Shown: piece by piece, positions 8,341-17,322 of the stretch
How the letters are laid out: every line of letters starts with the position of its first letter
Position numbering within the stretch: position 1 is the stretch's first letter
Assembly (NCBI RefSeq): GCF_000380485.1
Contig: NZ_AQYG01000032.1
Span: 1 to 49,702 of the forward strand
From: Jongsikchunia kroppenstedtii DSM 45133
GTDB taxonomy: Bacteria > Actinomycetota > Actinomycetes > Mycobacteriales > Mycobacteriaceae
Length of the DNA: 49,702 bases
Direction: 5' to 3'
The notes under the pieces: generated by a model
The model's input: only the letters and a program-made list of their open reading frames with translations
Told to the model about the DNA's origin: nothing
Database searches by the model: none
Position numbers and translations under genes: made by a program

Positions 8341-8516
8341 TCCCGGATTCACGCCAATCATGGTGCCAGATCCGCCCTTACCGCGTCTACTTGCGATTAT
8401 TTTCATTCAGCGTGAGCAAAAGTCGTCTCGGAAGGGTTTCCCGGCGGCCATCGCCCTGCATTGACCTGCAACGCCGCCCATCCGGTCGGGATTCCCGATG
8501 CGGATAATGGATCCCG

Positions 8517-9704
8517 ATGAATACGCTGAACGTGACGAGTAACACAGCCGTGCCGCTGGGGCTGTACCTGCATGTCCCGTTCTGCGCGACCCGCTGCGGG
8601 TACTGCGACTTCAACACCTATACCGCCGGTGAGCTGGGCGCCGACGGCGAATCGGGTCCGCAGCAGCAGTGGTTTACCGCGGTAAAGACGGAGCTCCGAC
8701 TGGCTGCCGCGACCCTCGGCGGGGCGCGGCCGGTCTCGACGATCTTCGTCGGCGGCGGGACGCCATCCCTGCTCGGCGGCGCGGGTCTGGCCCGGCTGCT
8801 GAACCTGGTCCGCGACCACTTCACGCTCGCGCCGGATGCCGAGATCACCACCGAGTCGAACCCGGAGTCGACCTCGCCCGAGTTCTTCGCCGCGATCGCC
8901 GATGCCGGCTACACGCGGGTGTCGCTTGGGATGCAGTCGGCCGCGCCGCATGTCCTCGCCACCCTCGACCGCACGCACACCCCGGGACGCCCGGTCGCCG
9001 CCGCGCGCGAGGCGCGGGCCGCGGGGATCGAGCACGTGAATCTCGACCTGATCTACGGCACACCGGGGGAGGCCGACGCCGACCTGGGCCGTTCGCTCGA
9101 CGCGGTGCTGGCTGCCGGGGTCGACCATGTGTCGGCCTATGCGCTGATCGTCGAGGACGGAACGGCGTTGGCGCGCAAGGTCCGTCGTGGCGAATTGCCG
9201 GCGCCGGATGACGACGTGCTCGCCGCACGCTACGAGCTGATCGACCGGCGGCTGCAGGGGGCCGGGCTGCGGTGGTACGAGGTGTCGAACTGGGCGTCGG
9301 ACGATGCCGCGCGGTGCGCCCACAATCTCGGCTACTGGGACAGCGCCGACTGGTGGGGGATCGGGCCGGGAGCGCACTCGCATGTCGGCGGCACGCGCTG
9401 GTGGAATCGCAAGCATCCGGCGCGCTACGCCGAGATGCTGGCCGCCGGTGAACTGCCGGTTGACGGGTCGGAGGAACTGACCGAGACGGAAATGCACACC
9501 GAGCGGGTGATGCTGGCGATCCGTCGCCGCGAAGGGCTGCCGGCGGCCGAGCTGGATGCTGATGAGTCGAGTCGGATCGATCAGATCGTCGACGCGGGAT
9601 TGCTTGTGCGCGAAGCGGATCGACTGGTGCTTACGGACCGGGGTCGCCTGCTCGCCGACGGTGTCGTCCGAGATCTCCTGGTAGCTCGAGCTCCGCAGTC
9701 GTGA
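8517..9704 (+). CDS. hemW: radical SAM heme chaperone HemW
   Basis: 395 residues. The radical SAM cluster motif CATRCGYCDF (CxxxCxxC) is at about residue 21, followed by FVGGGTPSLL, the GGGTP motif of the family. The C-terminal HemN-like domain follows. Such proteins are often annotated as oxygen-independent coproporphyrinogen oxidase (HemN) but are now assigned to heme delivery; the missing HemN-specific N-terminal extension favours HemW. It is divergent from sirA. A GATAAT sequence ends eight bases before the ATG and no strong ribosome binding site is visible, so the mRNA may be leaderless. Its last 74 bases overlap a convergent ORF. Confidence 0.9.
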   Translation: MNTLNVTSNTAVPLGLYLHVPFCATRCGYCDFNTYTAGELGADGESGPQQQWFTAVKTELRLAAATLGGARPVSTIFVGGGTPSLLGGAGLARLLNLVRDHFTLAPDAEITTESNPESTSPEFFAAIADAGYTRVSLGMQSAAPHVLATLDRTHTPGRPVAAAREARAAGIEHVNLDLIYGTPGEADADLGRSLDAVLAAGVDHVSAYALIVEDGTALARKVRRGELPAPDDDVLAARYELIDRRLQGAGLRWYEVSNWASDDAARCAHNLGYWDSADWWGIGPGAHSHVGGTRWWNRKHPARYAEMLAAGELPVDGSEELTETEMHTERVMLAIRRREGLPAAELDADESSRIDQIVDAGLLVREADRLVLTDRGRLLADGVVRDLLVARAPQS

Positions 9705-10029
9705 CCTCGTCGTCGGTGCCGGAGCCGGACGTCAGCTGATCGAGTTCGAGCAGGCGGGCATGGATCACATGCCGGCCCCGCAAGGCCGACCGCACCGCGC
9801 GATGCAGGCCGTCCTCGAGATAGATCTCGCCCTCCCACTGCACGGCATGGGCGAAGAGGTCGCCGTAGAAGGTCGAATCCTCGGACAGGAGCTTGTCGAG
9901 CGCCAGCACGGTGGTCACGGTCACCAGCTGATCGAGGCGCATCTGGCGGGGAGGGATCTTCGCCCAGTCGCGCCCGGAAAATCCGTGATCGGGGTACGGA
10001 CGTCCGTCGCGCACACCCTTGAAGATCAC
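9631..10029 (-). CDS. conserved protein with ParB-like motif (Rv2375 position)
   Basis: 132 residues from a GTG at 10029. No family is recognised with certainty. The segment EIYLEDGLHRAVRSALRGRH resembles the short DGxHRxxAxxxxG motif of ParB/sulfiredoxin-fold domains. It lies between hemW and hrcA on the minus strand, the position of the unknown gene Rv2375 in M. tuberculosis. The last 25 codons are Arg/Gly/Pro-rich and overlap the 3' end of hemW, so the true C-terminus is unusual; an in-frame earlier stop is absent. Divergent from hrcA, with a 95-base shared upstream region. Confidence 0.65.
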   Translation of the reverse strand: MIFKGVRDGRPYPDHGFSGRDWAKIPPRQMRLDQLVTVTTVLALDKLLSEDSTFYGDLFAHAVQWEGEIYLEDGLHRAVRSALRGRHVIHARLLELDQLTSGSGTDDEVTTAELELPGDLGRHRRRAGDPGP

Positions 10030-10124
10030 AGCTGCACCCTAAACTGGATGGGCAGCGATGAAAAGCGACTGTTGGACAGCCCTGGGCCGCAGCGGCAAGT
10101 CGTCTCGAAGAGCGGGAGGTAACG

Positions 10125-11156
10125 GTGTCCACTACCGACGAACGTCGATTCGAGGTCTTGCGCGCCATCGTGACCGACTACGTCGCGACGCACGAACCGA
10201 TCGCGTCGAAGGCCCTCGTTGAGCGGCACAAGCTGGGCGTCTCGAGCGCCACCGTGCGCAACGATATGGCCGTGCTGGAGGCCGAGGGCTACATCACCCA
10301 GCCGCACACCAGTTCCGGCCGCGTGCCGACCGACAAGGGCTATCGGCTGTTCGTGGACCGCATCAGCGAGGTCAAGCCGCTGTCGTCGGTCGAGCGTCGG
10401 GCGATTCTGAACTTCCTCGATTCCGGGGTCGACCTGGATGACGTGCTGCGCCGGTCGGTGCGGCTGCTGGCCCAGCTGACCCAGCAGGTTGCCGTGATCC
10501 AGTACCCGGTGCTGTCGACGTCGCGGGTGCGCCATCTGGAAGTGGTGGCGCTGGCGCCGTCGCGGCTGCTGCTGGTCGTCATCACCGACACCGGCCGCGT
10601 CGAGCAGCGGATCGCCGAGCTGGGGCAGGACCTCAGCGACAACGACATCGCTCGCATCCGAGACATGTTCTCCGCGGCGCTGGACGGTCAGCGGCTGGAG
10701 GCGGCCAGCCATGCCGTGGCCGAGCTGGCCAATCACGCGCCCGGCGACCTGCGACAGACGATCATCCGGGTGGCGACCGTGCTGGTCGAAACGCTGGTCG
10801 AGCGCACCGATGATCGACTGATCCTGGGCGGCACGTCCAACCTGACCAACGCCGCGGCCGACTTCGCGCTGGACTCCGGATCGATGCGATCGGTGCTCGA
10901 AGCGCTGGAAGAGCAGGTCGTGGTGCTCAAGCTGCTGGCCGCGACCCAGTCCAACGCGGTAACGGTGCAGATCGGGGAGGAGACCCGCACCGAGAACCTG
11001 CGTGGAGCCTCGGTGGTGTCCACGGGGTACGGTGCCTCCGGCACGGTGCTGGGCGGGCTCGGTGTGCTGGGCCCCACACGGATGGACTATCCCGGAACAA
11101 TCGCGTCGGTCGCGGCCGTTGCCAGATATGTCGGCGAGGTCCTCGCCGAGCGTTGA
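10125..11156 (+). CDS. hrcA: heat-inducible transcription repressor HrcA
   Basis: 343 residues starting at a GTG with GGGAGGT nine bases upstream. The N-terminal winged helix is seen in [20 protein letters not shown] and the adjacent [20 protein letters not shown] stretch, both strongly typical of HrcA. It represses chaperonin genes through CIRCE operators (TTAGCACTC-N9-GAGTGCTAA). No CIRCE element was found in the region upstream of hrcA or of dnaJ2, so this pair is probably not self-controlled through that site. It is followed 79 bases later by dnaJ2, the usual actinobacterial arrangement. Confidence 0.95.
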   Translation: MSTTDERRFEVLRAIVTDYVATHEPIASKALVERHKLGVSSATVRNDMAVLEAEGYITQPHTSSGRVPTDKGYRLFVDRISEVKPLSSVERRAILNFLDSGVDLDDVLRRSVRLLAQLTQQVAVIQYPVLSTSRVRHLEVVALAPSRLLLVVITDTGRVEQRIAELGQDLSDNDIARIRDMFSAALDGQRLEAASHAVAELANHAPGDLRQTIIRVATVLVETLVERTDDRLILGGTSNLTNAAADFALDSGSMRSVLEALEEQVVVLKLLAATQSNAVTVQIGEETRTENLRGASVVSTGYGASGTVLGGLGVLGPTRMDYPGTIASVAAVARYVGEVLAER

Positions 11157-11235
11157 CGCCTGCGGCGTCGACCTCGCAGGTCCTGCACCGCCGGACAGAT
11201 GAGTTTTGAGAAGAAATTGGGGTTGAAGGTCAGCC

Positions 11236-12381
11236 GTGGCACGTGATTACTACGCAACTCTGGGAGTGAGTCGGGGAGCGTCGGACAATGAACTCAAGCG
11301 CGCCTATCGCAAACTGGCGCGGGAGCTGCATCCCGACATCAACCCGGACGAGGCCGCCCAGGAGCGGTTCCGTGAGGTGACGACCGCGTACGAGGTGCTG
11401 AGCGATCCGGAGAAGCGGCGGATCGTGGATGCAGGCGGTGATCCGATGGCATCGGCGGGGGCCGGTGGCTTCGGCGGATTCGGCGGCGCCGGGTTCTCGG
11501 GCGGCATCAATGACGTCTTCGAGGCGTTCTTCGGCGCTGGCGCGGCTGGCGGCTCGCGGGGTCCGCGCGGTCGCGTGCAGCCGGGCGCCGATGCGCTGCT
11601 ACGGATGCGGCTCGATCTGGACGAATGCGCGGCCGGCGTGAGCAAAGAGGTCACCGTCGACACCGCGATCCTCTGCGACGTGTGCTCGGGTGCGGGCACC
11701 AACGGCGATTCCAAGCCCGTCACCTGCGACACCTGTCACGGCGCCGGTGAGGTGCAGTCGGTGCAGCGGTCGTTCCTCGGCCAGGTGATGACCACCCGGC
11801 CGTGTCCCACCTGCGCCGGAACCGGCGAGACCATCCCCGACCCCTGCCGCAAGTGCGGTGGCGACGGCCGCGTGCGGTCGCGGCGCACCATGACCGTCAA
11901 GATCCCGGCCGGAGTCGGCGACGGAATGCGCGTGCGCCTGCAGGGGCAGGGCGAGGTGGGCCCGGGCGGCGGTCCCGCCGGCGACCTCTACGTCGAGATC
12001 TCCGAGCAGCCGCATGAGCGGTTCATCCGCGACGGCGACGACCTGCACTGCACCATCCGGGTGCCGATGGTCGACGCGGCGCTGGGCACCGAACTGACCG
12101 TGCCGACGATCCTCGGTGGCGAGGCCACCGTGAAGATCGACGCGGGCACCCAGCCCGGGTCGGTCACCAAGATCCGGGGCCAGGGCATGCCGCATCTGCA
12201 CACCGGCGTGCGCGGCAACCTGCATGCGCACCTGGAGATCTCGGTACCGACGAAGCTCGACAAGCAGCAGACCGAGAAGCTGAAGGCGTTTCGGGCGCTG
12301 CAGAAAGATCACGTCGAGCTCGTAGACAGTTCGTCCGGCCGTGGCCGGTCGCGGGTGCGCAATATCTTCACGGGCCGCTAG
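11236..12381 (+). CDS. dnaJ2: chaperone DnaJ (DnaJ2 type)
   Basis: 381 residues. The J domain (residues 1-70) carries the HPD tripeptide in ELHPDINPD that stimulates DnaK ATPase. A Gly/Phe-rich linker follows, then four zinc-finger repeats [24 protein letters not shown] and CRKCGGDG, then the C-terminal substrate-binding barrels. The position directly after hrcA rather than with dnaK-grpE makes this the DnaJ2 paralog. GTG start at 11236; the upstream signal is weak (GGTTGAAGGT). The stop is only three bases from rsmE, so the two are probably co-transcribed. Confidence 0.95.
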   Translation: MARDYYATLGVSRGASDNELKRAYRKLARELHPDINPDEAAQERFREVTTAYEVLSDPEKRRIVDAGGDPMASAGAGGFGGFGGAGFSGGINDVFEAFFGAGAAGGSRGPRGRVQPGADALLRMRLDLDECAAGVSKEVTVDTAILCDVCSGAGTNGDSKPVTCDTCHGAGEVQSVQRSFLGQVMTTRPCPTCAGTGETIPDPCRKCGGDGRVRSRRTMTVKIPAGVGDGMRVRLQGQGEVGPGGGPAGDLYVEISEQPHERFIRDGDDLHCTIRVPMVDAALGTELTVPTILGGEATVKIDAGTQPGSVTKIRGQGMPHLHTGVRGNLHAHLEISVPTKLDKQQTEKLKAFRALQKDHVELVDSSSGRGRSRVRNIFTGR

Positions 12382-12384
12382 GTC

Positions 12385-13146
12385 ATGAGTCCGCCGCTGT
12401 TCTGGGTCGACGTGGTCCCGGCAGTGGGCGCCGTCGTCGAACTCTCCGGGGCCGAGGGGCGGCATGCGGTCACCGTGACCAGAATCGTTGCCGGACAGGA
12501 GATCACCGTGTCCGACGGCGCCGGAGTCGCAGCGCTGTGCGCGGTCGAATCGGTGGACGGCAAGGACCGGCTCACCGCGCTGGTGCGCGAGCGCACCGAT
12601 ACGCCGCCGGCCGCCCCGATCGTGACGCTGGTGCAGGCGCTGCCGAAGGGCGAGCGCAGCGAGTTGGCGATCGAGCTGGCCACCGAGGCCGGCGTCGACC
12701 GGATCGTCCCCTGGCAGTCGCAGCGCTGTGTCGCGCGCTGGGACGGCGGCAAGGCCGCCAAGGGCGTCGCCAAATGGCGCGGCGCCGCCGCCACCGCCGC
12801 CAAGCAGAGCCGGCGCAGCCGCATTCCCGAGGTCGACGACCTCGTGGTCGGGAAGGCGCTGGCCGAGCGGGTGGCCGAGGTGACCGCCACCGGCGGCGTG
12901 GTGGCGTTGTTGCACGAGTCCGCGACCGTCGGCCTGGCCGAACTTCCGGTTGATCAGGCGGCCGAGGTGATGCTGGTGGTTGGGCCCGAAGGTGGGCTGG
13001 ATGATGCGGAACTGGACTATCTGACCGCGGCCGGCGGCCGGGCGATCGTGCTCGGCCCGCACGTGCTGCGGACATCGACCGCGGCGGCCGTTGCGCTCGG
13101 TGCCCTTGGCGTGCTGACAAATCGCTGGCAGTCGGCAGTAAACTGA
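12385..13146 (+). CDS. rsmE: 16S rRNA m3U1498 methyltransferase
   Basis: 253 residues. The SPOUT-family signature VVGPEGGLDDAEL lies near residue 195 and is followed by LGPHVLRTSTAAAVAL, the SAM-binding trefoil-knot sequence. The enzyme methylates N3 of U1498 in the 30S decoding region. The N-terminal PUA-like part includes ELSGAEGRHAV. It starts three bases after dnaJ2 and is followed by a 41-base gap to phoH. The same dnaJ2-rsmE-phoH order is present in M. tuberculosis apart from inserted genes there. Confidence 0.92.
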   Translation: MSPPLFWVDVVPAVGAVVELSGAEGRHAVTVTRIVAGQEITVSDGAGVAALCAVESVDGKDRLTALVRERTDTPPAAPIVTLVQALPKGERSELAIELATEAGVDRIVPWQSQRCVARWDGGKAAKGVAKWRGAAATAAKQSRRSRIPEVDDLVVGKALAERVAEVTATGGVVALLHESATVGLAELPVDQAAEVMLVVGPEGGLDDAELDYLTAAGGRAIVLGPHVLRTSTAAAVALGALGVLTNRWQSAVN

Positions 13147-13187
13147 CGCTAATAGTTGACAGAGAAAGAAGAGGAGCGCCACCCTTC

Positions 13188-14186
13188 GTGCCAGATGACC
13201 CCGCTATTTCCCATATTGAAGTGTCGCCTGACGTCATCGTCGGGCTGCTGGGCACGGGAGATGTGAACCTGCGCGCGTTGGAGAAAGCTCTGGCCGCGGA
13301 CATCCACGTGCGCGGCAACCGGGTCACCCTCCGGGGCGAGCCCGCCGAGGTCGCCGCGGCCGAACGGGCCCTCAGCGAACTGATCGGCCTGGTCCAGGGC
13401 GGCACGCCCATTACCCCGGCCGAGGTCCGCCGCAGCGTCGCCATGCTCAACGACGGGTCAGGATCGCCCGCCGAGGTGCTGAGCCTGGACATCATCTCCC
13501 GGCGCGGCAAGACGATTCGCCCCAAGACCGTCAATCAGAAGCGCTATGTCGACGCCATCGATCGACACACGATCGTCTTCGGTATGGGTCCGGCCGGCAC
13601 CGGAAAAACCTACCTCGCGATGGCGAAAGCCGTTGCGGCGCTGCAGGCCAAGGCTGTCAATCGGATCATCCTCACCCGACCGGCCGTGGAAGCCGGTGAG
13701 CGCCTTGGCTTTCTGCCGGGCACGCTGAACGACAAGATCGATCCGTACCTGCGACCGCTGTATGACGCTTTGCACGACATGCTCGATCCGGAGGCCATCC
13801 CGAAGCTGATGGAGGCCGGGACCATCGAGGTCGCGCCGTTGGCATACATGCGTGGGCGGACTTTGAACGACGCGTTTATCATCCTCGACGAGGCGCAGAA
13901 CACCACGCCCGAGCAGATGAAGATGTTCCTGACCCGCTTGGGTTTTGGGGCGAAGATCGTCGTGACTGGCGACATCACGCAGATCGATCTGCCGGGCGCC
14001 AACGAATCCGGGCTGCGTGAGGCCGCGCGGATCCTGGACGGGATCGACGACATCTACTTCGCGAACCTGACGAGCGCCGACGTGGTGCGGCACCGCCTGG
14101 TCGCCGACATCGTCGACGCCTACGGCAAGGCCGAGGAGTCGGGACCCAACCGATCGCAGCGCCGCGCCCAGGGAGGACGTCGATGA
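13188..14186 (+). CDS. phoH: PhoH family ATPase
   Basis: 332 residues. The Walker A motif [13 protein letters not shown] is near residue 130 and Walker [10 protein letters not shown] near 230; an N-terminal KH-like segment with [17 protein letters not shown] precedes the ATPase domain. PhoH-like proteins are predicted RNA-associated ATPases or helicases, and their location beside ybeY points to ribosome or RNA maturation. The GTG at 13188 has GAGGAG about eleven bases upstream. The stop overlaps the ybeY start as ATGA, giving coupled translation. Confidence 0.93.
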   Translation: MPDDPAISHIEVSPDVIVGLLGTGDVNLRALEKALAADIHVRGNRVTLRGEPAEVAAAERALSELIGLVQGGTPITPAEVRRSVAMLNDGSGSPAEVLSLDIISRRGKTIRPKTVNQKRYVDAIDRHTIVFGMGPAGTGKTYLAMAKAVAALQAKAVNRIILTRPAVEAGERLGFLPGTLNDKIDPYLRPLYDALHDMLDPEAIPKLMEAGTIEVAPLAYMRGRTLNDAFIILDEAQNTTPEQMKMFLTRLGFGAKIVVTGDITQIDLPGANESGLREAARILDGIDDIYFANLTSADVVRHRLVADIVDAYGKAEESGPNRSQRRAQGGRR

Positions 14187-14719
14187 GCATCGAGCTGGCC
14201 AACGAGTCGGGGATCGAGGTGCCCGAGGCGATGCTCGTCGAGGTGGCGCAGTTCGCGTTGGCGCGGATGGATGTGCACCCCGGCGCCGAGCTGTCGATGG
14301 TGCTGGTGGACACCGAGACCATGGCGCAGCTGCATGTGCAGTGGATGGATCTGCCCGGCCCCACCGACGTGATGAGCTTCCCCATGGACGAGCTGAGTCC
14401 CGGGATGCGCCCCGATACAGCGGCGCCGGGTCCGTCGATGCTCGGCGACATCGTCCTGTGCCCGGAGTTCGCGGCGACGCAGGCCGCCGCCGCGCGGCAT
14501 TCGGTCGATCATGAGCTGGCCGTGCTGACGGTCCACGGCGTGCTGCATCTGCTCGGCTACGACCACGCGGAGCCCGAGGAGGAGCGCCAGATGTTCGCGT
14601 TGCAGGGCCAGATCATCGAGGACTGGTACGACGAACGTCGACGTGCCGCCCGGTCCAAACATCTCGCCGATCGGGATGCGCAGCTGCTGCGCAAGACCGG
14701 CTTCGACGGCGGCGAGTGA
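14183..14719 (+). CDS. ybeY: rRNA maturation RNase YbeY
   Basis: 178 residues. The zinc-binding signature [11 protein letters not shown] (HxxxHxxGxDH) near residue 117 is diagnostic for this single-strand endoribonuclease, which functions in 16S rRNA 3' maturation and 70S quality control. The conserved [10 protein letters not shown] segment precedes it. The start overlaps phoH by four bases, with GGGAGG upstream. A C-terminal tail of about 40 residues after the metal motif is a little longer than in enterobacterial homologues. Confidence 0.95.
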   Translation: MSIELANESGIEVPEAMLVEVAQFALARMDVHPGAELSMVLVDTETMAQLHVQWMDLPGPTDVMSFPMDELSPGMRPDTAAPGPSMLGDIVLCPEFAATQAAAARHSVDHELAVLTVHGVLHLLGYDHAEPEEERQMFALQGQIIEDWYDERRRAARSKHLADRDAQLLRKTGFDGGE

Positions 14720-14732
14720 GTACCGGTCGCCC

Positions 14733-16040
14733 GTGAATACCGATGTGGCGCTGCTGATCGCGGCGATCGCACTGATTCCGATCAGCGGTGTGTTCGCGGC
14801 GTTCGAGACCGCGATCGCCGCGGCGTCGGCCGCCCGGATCGACGACCTGATCAAGGATTCCCGGCCCGGTGCTGCCCGACTGCGCCGCGTGATCGATGCG
14901 CGCGCGAAATACGTTGCGCTCGCGACATTTCTGCGCGTTGTCTGCGAGGTGGCGGCGACGGTCCTCGCGACCGCGGTGGCGGTGCAGTCCATCGGTCGCG
15001 GGTGGGGGATCCTGGTCGCCATCGTGGTGATGGCGGTCGTCTCCTACGTGGTGATCGGGGTCGGCCCGCGCACGCTCGGGCGCCAGCACGCGTATTCGAT
15101 CGCGCTGGTCGCCGCCGCGATCCTGCCGGCGCTGGGAATCCTGCTGACGCCGGTCACCCGGCTACTGATCGTGCTCGGTAACGCGATCACGCCCGGTAGG
15201 GGATTCCGCAACGGGCCGTTCGCCACGGAGGTCGAGCTCCGCGAGGTGGTCGACCTGGCCGAGGCGCGCGGCGTCGTCGATTCCGATGAGCGCCGAATGA
15301 TCCAGTCCGTCTTCGATCTCGGTAACACCAGTGCGCGCGAGGTGATGGTCCCGCGGCCGGAGATGATCTGGATCGAGGCCGACAAATCGGCGTTGCAGGC
15401 CGCCTCGTTGGCGGTGCGGTCGGGACATTCGAGGATCCCGGTGATCGGCGAGAATCCGGACGACATCCTCGGCGTCGTCTACCTGAAAGACATTGTTCAG
15501 CAGTCGCTTCCGCCGGGCGAGTCGGCCGACACGCGCGTCCGCGATCTCATGCGTCCGGCCGAGTTCATGCCCGACTCCAAACCACTCGACGCGGTGCTCG
15601 ACGACATGCAACGCACCCACAACCACATGGCTCTGCTGGTGGACGAGTACGGCGGCATCGCCGGCCTGGTCACCATCGAGGACGTGCTCGAAGAAATCGT
15701 CGGCGAAATCAACGACGAGTACGACACCGACGAGATCGACCCGGTCGAGGCGCTCGACGACGGCGGATATCGAGTGTCGTCGCGGCTGCCGGTCGAGGAT
15801 CTCGGGGAACTCTTCGATATCGAGATCGATGACGACGAGGTCGAAACCGTCGGCGGACTGGTGGGCCTGGCGCTCGGCCGGGTGCCGCTGCCCGGCGCCC
15901 GGGTGCGCACTCACGGATTGGAACTCCTCGCCGAGGGCGGACCGAATCGGCAAGGGCGGCTCCGTATCACCTCCGTGGTGGTGCATCGCGGCAACGATTC
16001 GACACAGGCGGAACCGGCCAAGAGGGAGGAAGCGTCATGA
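14733..16040 (+). CDS. CNNM/CorC-type membrane protein with CBS domains
   Basis: About 435 residues. An N-terminal DUF21/CNNM transmembrane domain contains three or four hydrophobic segments ([20 protein letters not shown], then two stretches around residues 75-105 and 115-145). Paired CBS domains follow, with the typical [14 protein letters not shown] and [20 protein letters not shown] motifs, and a C-terminal CorC/HlyC domain. The family is often called hemolysin-like; magnesium or cobalt transport or its regulation is the better-supported role. GTG at 14733 is chosen because it starts the hydrophobic domain just after ybeY; an in-frame ORF extends upstream into ybeY. It occupies the Rv2366c position and overlaps the next gene by ATGA. 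Confidence 0.87.
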   Translation: MNTDVALLIAAIALIPISGVFAAFETAIAAASAARIDDLIKDSRPGAARLRRVIDARAKYVALATFLRVVCEVAATVLATAVAVQSIGRGWGILVAIVVMAVVSYVVIGVGPRTLGRQHAYSIALVAAAILPALGILLTPVTRLLIVLGNAITPGRGFRNGPFATEVELREVVDLAEARGVVDSDERRMIQSVFDLGNTSAREVMVPRPEMIWIEADKSALQAASLAVRSGHSRIPVIGENPDDILGVVYLKDIVQQSLPPGESADTRVRDLMRPAEFMPDSKPLDAVLDDMQRTHNHMALLVDEYGGIAGLVTIEDVLEEIVGEINDEYDTDEIDPVEALDDGGYRVSSRLPVEDLGELFDIEIDDDEVETVGGLVGLALGRVPLPGARVRTHGLELLAEGGPNRQGRLRITSVVVHRGNDSTQAEPAKREEAS

Positions 16041-16399
16041 CCGACGGCGACCGGGCGAGTGTCCCCTCCGACGAGGACCGGAAGCTGCTGGTGCTGGCGC
16101 GCGGAGCGATGGCTCGCGCGGAGTCGGCGACCGGTGCCGCGGTGCGCGACATCGATGGCCGAACCTACGCGGGTGCGGCGATCGATCGTGCAGCGCTGCG
16201 GCTCTCGGCCCTGCAGGTCGCCCTGGCGACGGCGTTATCCAGCGGCGCACCGGGATTCGAAGCCGCGGTGTTGATCGGCCGCGACGACCCGGCGGCCGAC
16301 CCCGGTCTCGCGCTGCTGCACGAACTGACCCCGTCGGCCCCGGCCTATGCCGCGCAACCCGGTAGCGAGATTCTCACCCCGATCGAAGGAGCCCCATGA
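16037..16399 (+). CDS. cytidine deaminase-like protein lacking zinc ligands
   Basis: 120 residues. The order of conserved segments ([13 protein letters not shown], then [27 protein letters not shown], then an Ala/Pro-rich C-terminus) follows the cytidine deaminase fold, and actinobacterial genes at this place, between the CNNM gene and era, are commonly annotated as cytidine deaminase. However, the catalytic HAE/CAE zinc-ligand motif and the PCxxC pair are both missing; no Cys or suitably placed His is present. It is therefore unlikely to deaminate nucleosides and is best viewed as a pseudoenzyme or ribosome-maturation accessory. It overlaps its upstream and downstream neighbours by ATGA, so it is expressed with era. 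Confidence 0.7.
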   Translation: MTDGDRASVPSDEDRKLLVLARGAMARAESATGAAVRDIDGRTYAGAAIDRAALRLSALQVALATALSSGAPGFEAAVLIGRDDPAADPGLALLHELTPSAPAYAAQPGSEILTPIEGAP

Positions 16400-17322
16400 G
16401 CGACGGCGTCGATATCACCGAGAGTGACGACGAGCCCGAATTTCGTTCGGGCTTTATCTGTTTCGTGGGGCGGCCGAACACCGGTAAGTCGACGCTGACC
16501 AACGCGCTGGTCGGCGAGAAGGTCGCCATCACCTCCTCGCGCCCGCAGACCACCAGGCACACGATCCGCGGCATCGTCAATCGCGATCACGTCCAGTTGA
16601 TCCTGGTCGACACCCCCGGACTGCACCGGCCGCGCACGCTGCTCGGCAAGCGCCTCAACGAGCTGGTGAAGGACACGCTGGCCGACGTCGACGTCATCGG
16701 CCTGTGCATCCCGGCCGACGAGAAGATCGGCCCGGGCGATCGCTGGATCGTGGACCAGGTGAAGCAGCTCGCGCCGCGGTCGACGTTGATGGGTGTGGTG
16801 ACCAAGACGGACAAGGTGGGACCGGATCAGGTTGCCGCGCAGCTCATGGCGTTGTCCGAGCTGATCGGCGCCGACCACGAGATCGTCCCGGTGTCGTCGA
16901 CGAAGAACAAGCAGATCGACGTCCTGGTGGACGTGCTGGCCGGGCTGTGCGAGCCGGGTCCGGCGTTCTACCCGGACGGCGAGATCACCGACGAACCCGA
17001 AGAGACCCTGATGGCCGAGTTCATCCGGGAGGCCGCGCTCGAGGGCGTGCGCGACGAATTGCCGCATTCGCTCGCGGTCACCATCGAAGAAGTGATCGAG
17101 CAGGACAAGCATATTGACGTGCACGCCATCCTCTATGTCGAGCGCGACAGCCAGAAGGGCATCATCATCGGCAAGCGCGGTGCCCGGCTCAAGGAGGTCG
17201 GCACGGCGGCGCGCGCGCAGATCGAGCGGCTGCTCGGCACGAAGGTATATCTCGATCTGCACGTGAAAGTTGCCAAAGATTGGCAGCGAGATCCTAAACA
17301 GTTGGGCAGACTTGGCTTCTGA
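16396..17322 (+). CDS. era: GTPase Era, 30S ribosome assembly
   Basis: 308 residues. G1 GRPNTGKSTL (about residue 24), G3 DTPGLHRPR and G4 TKTD are visible, followed by a C-terminal KH domain with the IIIGKRGARLKEVG loop that binds the 3' end of 16S rRNA. A short acidic N-terminal extension precedes the GTPase domain. GAAGGAG lies just before the ATG. The gene is preceded by ybeY, the CNNM protein and the deaminase-like gene in one coupled operon, and its stop overlaps the next start by one base (TGATG). Confidence 0.96.
   Translation: MSDGVDITESDDEPEFRSGFICFVGRPNTGKSTLTNALVGEKVAITSSRPQTTRHTIRGIVNRDHVQLILVDTPGLHRPRTLLGKRLNELVKDTLADVDVIGLCIPADEKIGPGDRWIVDQVKQLAPRSTLMGVVTKTDKVGPDQVAAQLMALSELIGADHEIVPVSSTKNKQIDVLVDVLAGLCEPGPAFYPDGEITDEPEETLMAEFIREAALEGVRDELPHSLAVTIEEVIEQDKHIDVHAILYVERDSQKGIIIGKRGARLKEVGTAARAQIERLLGTKVYLDLHVKVAKDWQRDPKQLGRLGF

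Noticed and set aside
8390-8412. Possible second Zur half-site in the sirA leader promoter (AATGAAAATAATCGC)
   Set aside because: Only one half matches; the other half of the palindrome is absent and sulfur genes are not expected Zur targets.
10030-10124. CIRCE operator expected near hrcA
   Set aside because: No TTAGCACTC or GAGTGCTAA sequence, even with mismatches, was seen here or before dnaJ2.
11599-13182. Minus-strand ORF of 527 codons opposite dnaJ2 and rsmE
   Set aside because: Spans two well-supported genes on the other strand and reads as low-complexity His/Arg/Gly sequence.
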